Below are positions 24,477 to 33,129 of a DNA stretch of 64,000 nucleotides, piece by piece (position 1 is the stretch's first letter; every line of letters begins with the position of its first letter). The notes under the pieces were generated by a model. It made no database searches. It had not been told where the DNA came from and saw only the letters and a list, made by a program, of their open reading frames with translations. The position numbers were made by a program, and so were the translations under genes. The DNA is from Diacronema lutheri (taxonomy: Eukaryota > Haptophyta > Pavlovophyceae > Pavlovales > Pavlovaceae). The stretch is taken from NCBI GenBank assembly GCA_019448385.1, contig JAGTXO010000037.1, positions 124,001 through 188,000 on the forward strand, given 5' to 3'.

Positions 24477-24499
24477 CGTGCGGCCCGTTGCTCAAGTGG
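24477..24499. promoter_or_regulatory. 23-bp gap between two divergent start codons
   Basis: The ATG of the glycosyltransferase-methyltransferase (24476, minus) and the ATG of inhibitor-2 (24500, plus) are only 23 bp apart. A promoter cannot fit wholly inside this gap, so each transcript must start within the other gene's coding region, or one of the start codons is misassigned. No TATA-like sequence is visible. Confidence 0.5.
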
Positions 24500-24997
24500 A
24501 TGGCCGGCCGCTCGCTCCTCGCGCCGCTCGCGCTCGCGGCGGCAGTCGCGGTGACGGTCTTCGTTGGCCGCCGGCTGCTCGCGCAGCGCCGAAAACGCCG
24601 TGGCATCCTCGTGCGCGACCGGTCGCGTCGCGCGAGCACAAAGCCCGCCGTGCGCGCCAAGTGGGACGAGCCGACGCTCGAGGAGCACCTCAAGGAGCGA
24701 GGCGTCGAGTACGGCACGATGAAGATCGACCACCCAGACACGCCCTACCTGTACTATGACAAGGAGGCCGACAAACCCCTCACCTACGTCAAGGGCGCGC
24801 TGCCGCAAAGCGTCGACGTCCACGAGCTGCAGAGCAAGCTCGGCGTGCTCCACCTCGCGCAGGAGGCGGGCGACGAGCACGCGCCGCACAGCGCCGCGAT
24901 CAGCCAGGCGGTCGCCGCGCACGAGGAGAAGGTCAGCGCCTTTGAGGCGAAGCGGCGTGCCCACTACAAGGCCGAGCGCACTGGAGGTGCAGACTGA
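24500..24997 (+). CDS. Protein phosphatase inhibitor-2 (IPP-2) family protein with N-terminal membrane anchor
   Basis: 165 residues from ATG 24500. Residues ~5-25 form a hydrophobic helix (LLAPLALAAAVAVTVFVG) followed by a basic cluster (RRLLAQRRKRR), the arrangement of a signal anchor. Then come two inhibitor-2 motifs: RGILVRD, resembling the PP1-binding KGIL element, and KWDEPTLEEHLKERG with YGTMKIDHPDTPY, matching the conserved KWDE and the MKIDEPSTPY region. Inhibitor-2 regulates the PP1 catalytic subunit. The membrane anchor is unusual because known family members are soluble; it would tether PP1 regulation to a membrane. C-terminal residues are helical and charged. Confidence 0.8.
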   Translation: MAGRSLLAPLALAAAVAVTVFVGRRLLAQRRKRRGILVRDRSRRASTKPAVRAKWDEPTLEEHLKERGVEYGTMKIDHPDTPYLYYDKEADKPLTYVKGALPQSVDVHELQSKLGVLHLAQEAGDEHAPHSAAISQAVAAHEEKVSAFEAKRRAHYKAERTGGAD

Positions 24998-25206
24998 AGA
25001 GGGGAAGGCGGAAGATGTTGGTGATTTCCTCTGCCGGCTGGTGGTGGTGCGCTGTGGCGCGCGCCTGGCCGCCAGGTCGCCGCTCGGTCGAAGCGAGCCG
25101 CTCGCGATGCTGCGGGCGCGGGGTGGCTCGCGATGCGTGGCGCCGTGTGAGACAAGCGAATGACAGACCGTCCAGATCCCCTCCACGGGGAGAGACTCGA
25201 GAGAGG
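24998..25206. other. Convergent intergenic spacer
   Basis: This lies between the 3' ends of inhibitor-2 and the membrane protein on the opposite strand. It should contain both polyadenylation regions. I see no gene, repeat or clear AATAAA-type signal. Confidence 0.4.
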
Positions 25207-26100
25207 CTACGAAAGGTTTGGGGGGATGAGGGCCTCCGCGCCGGCATGTACCGTGCGCGCGTCAGCGAGCTCGTCCCGCGCGCGACGGTCGGCGAGCGCG
25301 AGCCAAAAGCACACCCAGAGCACAGCGTCGTACGCCATCTGGCGCGTGAGGCGCGCGCGCGCGCGAGGCTCCTCGCGCAGCGCGTGCGAGACGAGCGCCG
25401 CCTGCGTCAGCCAGGCGATGCACAGCCACACGCCCGCGCGGCGCGACGCCCAGACGGCGCGCGCGCCAAGTAGCCGGCCGTGCGCGTGCAGAGGTAGCGC
25501 GACGAGCACGAGCGCCGCCGCGCTCTCCGAGAGCGTGTGGAAGAAGGCCGCCGTCGCGCCGCTCGCGTACGCGAGGACGAGCGCGTAGCCGCACGCAACG
25601 TGCACGCCGGCGACGCGGAGCGTGCAGCGTGGCGACGGGCCGCGCGCCGGCGCAAGGTGCGCGGTAAGCCAGATGGGCACCAGCTGCGCGCCGTACACGA
25701 AGATGTGCCCCGACGGATCCCACGCATGCCAGCCGGCCGGTAGCGCGAGGTGCACGTAGCGGACCGCCATGATGAGCGCGAGGTACCACAGCACCACGTC
25801 GAGGAGCAGCGCGGCGCGGCCGGTCGCAGCGAGCATGGGCGCGAGGAGCACCCACGAGACGAGAGGGCCCGACACGCCCATGCTGTCCGAGAGCCAGCGT
25901 GGAGAGAGCGCCGTCACCGAGTGCCATCGCAGGCACACGGCCGGCTCGCGCGCGCACCGTGTGTCCGCAGCTCCGCGCGCGCGAAGGCTGCAGGCGCACA
26001 CCGTGTGCCACGCACCGCACGCGAGGACCAGCGCGGCCCACAGCCGGAAGCGCGCACGCGGCGTCCACGCCCCCTCCTGGGCGGCCTCGTACGCGCGCAT
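25207..26100 (-). CDS. Multi-pass membrane protein, possibly FIT2/Scs3-like
   Basis: 297 residues with about six hydrophobic segments. Two histidine-bearing motifs stand out: [18 protein letters not shown] in the middle and [14 protein letters not shown] further on, each within or next to a membrane helix. Their order and spacing resemble the two catalytic histidines of the FIT/Scs3 family, ER lipid phosphatase-like enzymes involved in lipid-droplet formation; the similarity is by eye and partial. A related PAP2-fold protein is the main alternative. The gene is divergent from RF3 with 58 bp between the two ATGs. Confidence 0.5.
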   Translation of the reverse strand: MRAYEAAQEGAWTPRARFRLWAALVLACGAWHTVCACSLRARGAADTRCAREPAVCLRWHSVTALSPRWLSDSMGVSGPLVSWVLLAPMLAATGRAALLLDVVLWYLALIMAVRYVHLALPAGWHAWDPSGHIFVYGAQLVPIWLTAHLAPARGPSPRCTLRVAGVHVACGYALVLAYASGATAAFFHTLSESAAALVLVALPLHAHGRLLGARAVWASRRAGVWLCIAWLTQAALVSHALREEPRARARLTRQMAYDAVLWVCFWLALADRRARDELADARTVHAGAEALIPPNLS

Positions 26101-26158
26101 TCGCGCTTCTCACACGCCCCGCGCCATCGTGCGGAGCGGCGGGAGCGCCGGGGCGACG

Positions 26159-28197
26159 ATGTGGAAAGCCACGATGCACGTCCGAGCCAGGAGGTATCTC
26201 GCGCTCCTCGCGGCACTCGCGCCCGTCGCGCGCGGCGTCGCGTCGTCCTCTCCCGTCGGCGCTGGTGCGAGCACGCAGGCTAGGGAGGCGCTCCGCCGGC
26301 GGAACCTCGCCATCATCTCGCACCCGGATGCTGGTGAGCGCGCGCTCGCCGCCCGCTCCTCGCCGTGCGCCGCGCGCGCCGACGCGTCGCTGCGCCGGTG
26401 CGCGCGCGCACCGTGCGCCAGGCAAGACGACGCTGACGGAGAAGCTTCTGCTGTATGGCGGCGCGATCAACCAGGCGGGCGCGGTCAAGGCCAAGGGCGA
26501 GCAGCGGCGCGCGACGAGCGACTTCATGGAGCTCGAGCAGCAGCGCGGCATCTCGATTTCGTCGACGGTGCTCGCGTATGAGTACCAGGGGTACAAGACG
26601 CTCATTCTCGACACGCCAGGCCACCAAGATTTTTCCGAGGGTGCGCGGCGCGCCGGCACGCACGTGCGCGCCGCGCGCGCGCGCCCACCCGCTCCGCGCC
26701 CACCCGCGCTGGGCCCCGCCGCGCCGCGCCTCGCCGCGCCGCGCCGCCGCGCGCGCCGCCGCCGTCCTCGGCGCAGACACGTACAGAACGCTCGCCGCGG
26801 CGGACAATGCGGTGATGCTCATCGACGGCGCGAAGGGCCTCGAGCCGCAAACGCGCAAGCTCTTCGAGGTCGCGCGCCTCCGCCGGCTGCCCATCTTCAC
26901 CTTTGTGAACAAGCTCGATCGACCGTCGCTCTCACCGCTGCAGATCTGCGACCAGATCGAGGCGGAGTTCGGGATTCGATGCTGTCCGGTGCTGTGGCCG
27001 ATCGGCTCGGGCGACCGCTTCAAGGGCGTCCTCGACCGGCGCACGTCCGTCGTCCATCTCTTCGCGCGCGGCGCGCGCGGCGCTATCGCGGAAACGGTCG
27101 CCGAGCTGCCGCTCAACTCGGCCGAGCTGCGCGAGATGCTCAACGACGACGAGCTGCACGCGCAGCTGCTCGAGGACGCGGAGATATTGGACGAGCTCGC
27201 GCCGCCGCTCGACCTCGCCGCGATCGCGTCGGGCGACATCACGCCCGTCTTCTTCGGCTCGGCGATGAGCAACTTTGGCGTGCAGCTCTTTTTAAATGCG
27301 TTCATGCAGCTCGGGCTGCCGCCGGCCGCGAGGGCGGTCGAGGACGGCGGCGCGGGCGCGGCGGCGGATTTCGAGAACGGTGCGATCGAGGCAGGCACGC
27401 GCGTCGTGCAGCCGACGCACGCCGAGTTCTCCGGCTTCGTCTTCAAGCTGCAGGCCAACCTCGACCCGCGCCACCGCGACCGGATGGCGTTCGTGCGCGT
27501 CTGCTCGGGCACCTTCGAGCCCGGGCTGCGTGTCAAGCACTCGCGGCTCAAGGGCAAGGAGCTGACGCTCTCGCAGGTGCAGTCCATCTCGGGTAACGAG
27601 CGCACCACTCTCGACGAGGCGTGCTACCCCGGCGACGTGATCGGCATCAACAACCCGGCGGGCACGTTCGCGATCGGCGACACCATCTACACGGGGTCCG
27701 AGCGCATCTCCTACTCCAAGATCCCGTCCTTCTCGCCCGAGGTCTTCGCGCTGTGCACAAACCCGTCGCCGTCAAAGTACAAGCAGTTTGCGAAGGGGCT
27801 CGAGCAGCTGCTCGACGAGGGCGCTGTCCAGCGGCTGCGTGAGCGCGGGGACATGGACGGCGGCGCGGGCGCAGCGCCGATCCTCGCGGCGGTCGGGCCG
27901 CTCCAGTTCGAGGTGGTGCAAAGCCGCCTTCAGTCCGAGTACGGCGTCGACGTGACGCTCGAGCGGCTGCCCTTTGCCGCCGCGCGCTGGGCGCTCGCCG
28001 GGTGGGGCGCGGTCGAGCAGGCAACGGCGGACGGCAAGCTGCTCGGCGTGCGCAAGCTCGAGGACACATGGGGCAGGCCGGTGCTGCTCTTCCCGAGCGA
28101 GTGGAAGCTCAACTCGGTGCTCGCCGATTGCACTACGCTTCTGCAGCTCCGACCGTACGCCGTTGCGCCCGACATTGAAGAGCGACGGCGCAAATGA
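26159..28197 (+). CDS. prfC: Peptide chain release factor 3 (bacterial type), with secretory leader
   Basis: Three exons fit GT-AG: 26159-26333, 26422-26640, 26777-28197 (604 aa). The first intron splits the P-loop exactly (HPDAG | KTTLTEKLL), the second follows the G3 motif ([10 protein letters not shown]); both junctions restore the RF3 consensus. NKLD supplies the G4 motif. Downstream regions match RF3, including [18 protein letters not shown] and [22 protein letters not shown]3 is a GTPase that recycles RF1/RF2 from 70S ribosomes, so the product must act in an organelle. The N-terminus ([20 protein letters not shown]) reads as an ER signal peptide ending near VARGVA, which fits the bipartite leader of a complex plastid; mitochondrial targeting is the alternative. 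Confidence 0.93.
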
Positions 28198-28319
28198 GTT
28201 TCGATGTGAGAGGGGGGCCGGAGGGGGGCGCGAGATCGTTTTGAGCGGCTCGCGCCGGAAATACGTATCAGACCCCAAATGAAGAATACGAAGGATAGAT
28301 ATCAGCGACGTTCACAAGC
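28198..28319. other. Short spacer after RF3
   Basis: A less GC-rich spacer between two co-oriented genes. It includes GAAGAATACGAAGGATAGAT, which may be part of the RF3 3' end. No gene is seen. Confidence 0.3.
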
Positions 28320-29549
28320 ATGCTGCATCCATTCCTTCTCGCCGTCTGCTCAGGCGTGCGGGAACGAGCGCCAGCAATCCTCCAGCCCGTTGAAGCGCGC
28401 GGCTCGTGCGCGATCGTCTTCTCGCTGCACAAAGCCACGGTGTGCGAGCTCTCGCGCTTCGAGCACGCGGTGCGCACGCGCCCGCAGAGGTGTGACGTCG
28501 TCGCGCTCTACAACGCAAAGGGCTTGGCCACGCCCCCGCGCCAGCGAATGTCGCAGCAGCCGTGGCGCGCGCGCGACGCCACGCTCGATGGCTTTCTGAA
28601 CGGCACACACTCGATGCGCACGCGCGCCATCGGCGTGCACGTCGTGCCATACGACGACGGCGAGACAATGGCGGCGCTGCTGCGTGAGGGCTACTCGAGC
28701 GACGCGCTCCGGATGTTCAGCCCGAGCCGAAGCCGACTCTCGAAGGTCGTGTGGTTCGTGTGGGGCGCGCGGCAGACGTTCCGGTCGTTTTGGTTTGCCG
28801 AAGCGGACGTGCTCATGCCCAGCTCGTGGAGCGCGCTCGTCGACGCCGTCCCGCTCGAGGCGCGCCGTACGCCCGGCTCTGCACGCGAGGAGCGGCTTGC
28901 ATGCGCGATTCAAGCTGGCGGCAAGGCCGCGCCTGGGCTGGGCAGGTGGTTCTGGGCGCAAGCTTCGCAGTGCACGTTTTGCGAGCGGCTCGCGCCGGTC
29001 ATCAGGGGCTGCCTCCTCGCGCTCAGCGGCCTTTCGCAGGGCCTAGTACGCGCCGTTAACGGCCGCCTGCTCGCGGGACGCATGCGCGGGCACCACGAGG
29101 TGCTCGTGCCGACTGCGTGCGCCATCATGGGGCGACAGAGCCACGGGCGGCGCAGCTGCGCGATGACGGTGGTGCAGCGCGAGCGCGGCGTCTTCATGGC
29201 CATGCGCAGCCACGCGGCCATGTTCAGCCGAGACGAGGCGTGCCGGCTGCGCGCCGCTGCGCGCGCCGAGCATGCGGCAATCGTCCGGGCTCAGCGGCTG
29301 GCCAATGCTTCGGCAAAGATCGCGCGCGCGTCGGCTGGCGTCGACGATCTGGCCGACCGGCGCTGCGAGGCGCTCCAGGGCGCTGCATCAAGGCGCAGAC
29401 CGCGCCGCGGCGGGCCGGCGCATGGCACGCGCGCCGCGCAGCCGCGCCGCCCCAACGACGTCAGCGCGTGCGGAGGCGCAAAGGCGTGCGCCTTCCACCC
29501 GGCCAAGTGCAGCAGGGGCGAGTTCGCGTACGCGCCGCTCGGCGCATGA
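28320..29549 (+). CDS. Hypothetical protein, possibly a lumenal glycosyltransferase-like protein
   Basis: 409 residues from ATG 28320. The start (MLHPFLLAVCSGVRERAPA) could be a short signal peptide. The middle has a plausible alpha/beta core: CAIVFSLHKATVCELSRFEH, RCDVVALYNAKG, then KVVWFVWGARQTFRSFWFAE directly followed by ADVLMPSSW, where the acidic EAD could act like the DxD motif of nucleotide-sugar enzymes, and a later HHEVLVPTACAIMG. This pattern suggests a glycosyltransferase of the GT-A type, but I do not recognise a family. The C-terminal 100 residues are low-complexity Arg/Ala and end with several Cys. Function is not assigned. Confidence 0.6.
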   Translation: MLHPFLLAVCSGVRERAPAILQPVEARGSCAIVFSLHKATVCELSRFEHAVRTRPQRCDVVALYNAKGLATPPRQRMSQQPWRARDATLDGFLNGTHSMRTRAIGVHVVPYDDGETMAALLREGYSSDALRMFSPSRSRLSKVVWFVWGARQTFRSFWFAEADVLMPSSWSALVDAVPLEARRTPGSAREERLACAIQAGGKAAPGLGRWFWAQASQCTFCERLAPVIRGCLLALSGLSQGLVRAVNGRLLAGRMRGHHEVLVPTACAIMGRQSHGRRSCAMTVVQRERGVFMAMRSHAAMFSRDEACRLRAAARAEHAAIVRAQRLANASAKIARASAGVDDLADRRCEALQGAASRRRPRRGGPAHGTRAAQPRRPNDVSACGGAKACAFHPAKCSRGEFAYAPLGA

Positions 29550-29708
29550 CCACGCATGGCGGCCAGCACCTTTGGAAGCATGGGGCCGAGGAGTGACGAC
29601 CGACAAAGCATACTTATGGGGGACTGAAAATGAAAAATGAAAATCAGATGATTCGAGCCCACTCACAAACGCAGGTCGGCAGGCGAGCTGCCGAGCAGGG
29701 CGGACGGA
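29550..29708. other. Spacer with an A-rich stretch
   Basis: Intergenic between two co-oriented genes. It contains the locally AT-rich sequence GGACTGAAAATGAAAAATGA at about 29622, unusual for this GC-rich window and a likely 3' UTR or promoter element. Confidence 0.3.
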
Positions 29709-30494
29709 ATGCCGGCGAAGCGCAAGAGTGACGCGTCGGAGGGTGCCGAGCACGGCTCGGGCAAGAAGGCGCGCCCGGACAAGGAGCAGGTCGAGCTCAC
29801 CTACCTGGGGGAGGGCGGGTCCAACGTGCGGCCGCCAGCATCGCTCAAGGACAAGATGCGCGAAGCGCTTGCACACCTGCGCGGCAACGAGAGCCTCGCG
29901 CCCATCATCGCGGCAATTGAGGAGAAGAAGCCGGGCGACGCGCTCGTCGACTCGCTCGTCGCTGGCGCGAGCATGGACCCCTTTTGTTGCGTGTGGGAGG
30001 CGATCGCACACACTCGCCAGCAGGCCAAGACGGCTGACTCGACGGTCGCAAGCGTCAAATCGGCGTGTGCGGGCACAGACGACGAGACGACGCCAAAAAC
30101 GCCGACGCCGGAGCAGGTGCTGTCGAGCGCGGAGCAGGTGCACAAGCTGATGAAGGGCAAGAAGGGCAACTACGTCCTCTCCGCGGCCACCTTTTTCAAG
30201 GAGCGCGGCGACGAGTTCAGCGCCGACGCCAAAGCGGACGCAACGGACGAGGAGCTGTGGAAGTCGGAGCTCACGGCCGAGATCGACGGCCTCGGCCCGA
30301 GCATCATGCGCACGGTAATGCTCAAGGCGTATGGCCGGCTTGACGTCCTCCCCGCCGGCGTCAAGCTCGTCGACGACTTTGTCAAAGCCGAGCGTAAGAA
30401 GGGGAAAGGCGAGGAGGAGGTCGTCAAAGCGTGGCGGCCATACAGGGGCGTCGCAGCCCTGCTGCTCTGGGAGCACGCGGCGCTCTCGCAGTGA
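29709..30494 (+). CDS. HhH-GPD (AlkA-type) DNA glycosylase-like protein lacking the catalytic Asp
   Basis: 261 residues, no intron. The N-terminus is basic (MPAKRKSDASEG, GKKARP), consistent with nuclear import. The fold signature is recognisable: DPFCCVWEAIAHTRQQAKTA aligns with the DPF...I..QQ..TKAA helix of AlkA-like enzymes; ELTAEIDGLGPSIMRTVMLK aligns with the helix-hairpin-helix; and KAWRPYRGVAALLLWEHA aligns with the W.P.RS.A...W helix. At the position where AlkA has P-x-D-D before its last helices this protein has LPAGVKLVDD, so the base-flipping catalytic Asp is missing or shifted. It may bind DNA without cleaving, or use an acidic residue four positions on. A ~35-residue Thr-rich insert precedes the HhH region. 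Confidence 0.75.
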   Translation: MPAKRKSDASEGAEHGSGKKARPDKEQVELTYLGEGGSNVRPPASLKDKMREALAHLRGNESLAPIIAAIEEKKPGDALVDSLVAGASMDPFCCVWEAIAHTRQQAKTADSTVASVKSACAGTDDETTPKTPTPEQVLSSAEQVHKLMKGKKGNYVLSAATFFKERGDEFSADAKADATDEELWKSELTAEIDGLGPSIMRTVMLKAYGRLDVLPAGVKLVDDFVKAERKKGKGEEEVVKAWRPYRGVAALLLWEHAALSQ

Positions 30495-30579
30495 GGTGGT
30501 CGAGGGCACCACCGTCAGACGCGAACGAATGTTGCTTGCTGGGTTGAGCCTGACTATGCGTGAGCCTACGGGGGGCATG

Positions 30580-32431
30580 CTACCTGGCCACGCGCGCGGA
30601 CAGCGCGCGCACCGTCCGAAGCCGAACGGGCGGCGCCTCGCCGCGACTCGAAGACTCAAGCGCGCGTGCAACTTCGCTCGCGATCGAGCGGCTGGGCGCG
30701 CCCTCCTCGGCAACGCGCGTGCCGTACCGACGCGCGGCGCGCGCGAAAGACGCCGAGTCGACGAACGGCGGGCCGGGCGCGGGCGGCGCGGGCGGCGCGG
30801 GCGGCGCGGGCGGCGCGGGCGGCGCGGGCGCGCGCGGCTCGTCGCGTGCCTCGCGCGCGCTCCGCGCGCGCCGTCCGCCGGGCGCATCGCCCGCGCCGTC
30901 GCCGGCGTCGGGCGGCACCGCGTGACGAGTTGGCACCGGCGGCGCGGCGGGCGGCGCACGCCACCCGCTCCACCATGGCGGGAACGCATACGTGCCCATC
31001 AGCGGCGTGGGCATGTGGAAGACGGAGCCGCTTAGCCCAGCCTGCTGCGCGCGCTCGGCGCGGCTCGGCGCCTGCGCGACCTCGTAACGCTCGTCGAGCG
31101 GACCGGCCGAGGCGAGCGCGCGGGGCCCGCGCGCTGACGCGCCCGACAGGCTACCCGCGACCGCGAACTTGAGCGCGCGCTGCTGCGGCGACAGGTTGTC
31201 CGCGCCGCTCGCGGCGCACACGCCGCCACCCTCCGCCCTTGCGGCTGCGGCGAGCTGCGCGCTGGGCGGTTGCGGCACGGGTTTGGGCATCGGCACGCCA
31301 AAGGGCACGGCGTCGCGCACCGGCCACGCCCATAGCCGCCGCTCCGCCTGCTCGACGGCGAGCGAGCGGTGCGACTGCTGCCGGCGCATGTGCCGCACCG
31401 CCGTCGTCGCGGCGGGCGCGCGCGGCAGCTCGCGCGCGCGGTGGAGCGGTGCGACCCACTGGTCGGCCACGATGGCGGTGGTCCTCTCCGACGCGAGGCG
31501 GAGCGCACACGCCCAGCCGAGCCAAAGCTGAGCGCCCGCCCACTCGTCGAGCGCTGCCGCGCCGGGCACGACTGGGCGGGTCGGCTCATCGCGCAGAAGG
31601 ATGGCAAGCTCGACGGACCACACGCGCACGCCGACCGCCACCGTGTCGAGGTAGCGCTGGACGACGTCGACGACGGACTCGACGGCGAGCGTTCGCAGGC
31701 GGGCCTCGAGCGTCGGAGAGATGCGCGACTGCACGCTCACCTCGGACGGCTCGGACAGCCAGCACGGCAGCCGGCGCGACGCGGCGGGCGCGTGCGTGCC
31801 GACCGAGCCGCCGGTCGGCGTGCCGTGTGTACTCACGGCGCGCGGCGCGCGGTAGATTGAGATTGCCTGCACGTGCGGCGTGTATGAGAAGTGGGCGCAC
31901 GCGGGCATCCGCCCGCCCGGCGGCGGCCGCTGCAGCACGCCGTCGAGCCGCGCGAGCTCGATCGAGAGCAAGAACTCCGGCAGCTCCGCCTCGGAGAGCG
32001 CACGCGTGACGACACGCTCCTCGACGCCGTGGTCGGCCGCCCACAGCGCCGCGATGGAGGTGGCGGGCGTGAGCGGCGGCATCGAGCCCGCGCCCGCGCG
32101 CACCGCGTGCGGTCTCCGCTGCGCGAAGATGCGCAGCAGCTGCTCGCGCGTGAGTGCGCGCAGCGTCGCCCCCTTCTTGCGCATCACGCGGCAGTCGGCC
32201 CAGCGCTGCGCGCCGGGCGCGCGCTCCGCGCGGCCCGCGCGCGCGCGCGCGCGCACGGGCGCGTTCGCGGCGCCGGCGGCGGTCGCGCCGCCGCTCACGC
32301 CGCCGCTTCCCGCCGCCCCGCCGCTCGCTCCGCCGCTCGCGACGTCCGACGCGGCGTCGGCGAGCGCGGCGGGCGCTACGGGAGCGAGCGATGTCGACTC
32401 GCCACGAGGGCTGTCGTCCGCGCCGTCCGGC

Positions 32432-32475
<44 letters not shown>

Positions 32476-32925
32476 GGTGGCGGCGGCCGTGGCCGTGGCA
32501 GCCTCGCCCCCTGCCGCACCGCGCCGGCCGCGCGCACCGCCTCGGCCCCCGCCCGCGCGCGTGCCGCCGTCGCCCGCCGTTGCAGAGGCCGCCGCGTCGC
32601 TCGCGCCGGCCAACGGCGCCACGCCGTCGCGCGCAGAGGACGTGAACCACCACGAGACGAGCGCGCCCTTGCGAAAGACGAGCGTGTCAGGCACACGCAC
32701 GCGCGCATTCGCGCGCCAGAGCGCCTCGTACAGCCCGAGGCACAGCGACAGGTCGCCCGCCACAGCGCCGTCCGACTCCGGCTTGACGGCGGTGCGGCTG
32801 ACGGAAGCGCGCGTGGCGGCCGACCCGCTCGGCGAGAGCTTGCTCTGGCCGACGCCGCCAGGGTTGGGTCCGTTCTGGTCTGAGAAGACGCTCGACGTCG
32901 CGCGCGACGCAGAGATGGACAGCAT
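30580..32925 (-). CDS. Hypothetical low-complexity protein of ~781 residues
   Basis: Chosen start is ATG 32925 (MLSISASRATSS); the frame is open further upstream but without ATG, so an earlier exon is possible. There is a conserved-looking segment at the start (LSLCLGLYEALWRANARVR, DTLVFRKGALVSWWFTSSA), a long Ala/Gly-rich linker, then a compositionally normal region from about residue 250 (RKKGATLRALTREQLLRIF, ALSEAELPEFLLSIELARLD, LRTLAVESVVDVVQRYLDTV) and a Pro-rich end with APP repeats. No family is recognised. Codon bias matches the neighbours, the normal-composition blocks argue for a real protein, and the gene is convergent with the HhH-GPD gene 85 bp away. Confidence 0.6.
30775..30835 (-). 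repeat. Nine-base tandem repeat encoding APP
   Basis: About six copies of GGGCGGCGC on the plus strand, read on the minus strand as a Pro-Pro-Ala repeat in the tail of the hypothetical protein. A simple coding minisatellite. Confidence 0.7.
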
Positions 32926-33129
32926 CCCCTGCCACCCGTCGACGGCCGAGCCGTCGTCGGCGTGCCACCTGTCGAGGCCCAACGGACGGTTACCGAAGTT
33001 TTTGCACCCTGATTCTTATTAAGTCTCTCATGGGAATATTGATGTTGGGATTTCATCTATTATTTTGTGCTGACGGCCAATCCCAAGAACTCAAAAACTC
33101 AGAGCTGTGACAATCGAGTGAAGCTCGCC
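32926..33129. other. Relatively AT-rich spacer
   Basis: Lies between the end of the cyclase gene and the start of the next same-strand gene. About 33000-33115 is clearly richer in A/T (for example ATTATTTTGTGCTGACGG at 33060), consistent with promoter and 3' end sequence. No gene is seen. Confidence 0.4.

Noticed and set aside
32926-32982. Start of the 781-residue orphan at 32982
   Set aside because: The codon there is TTG; the first ATG in frame is at 32925.
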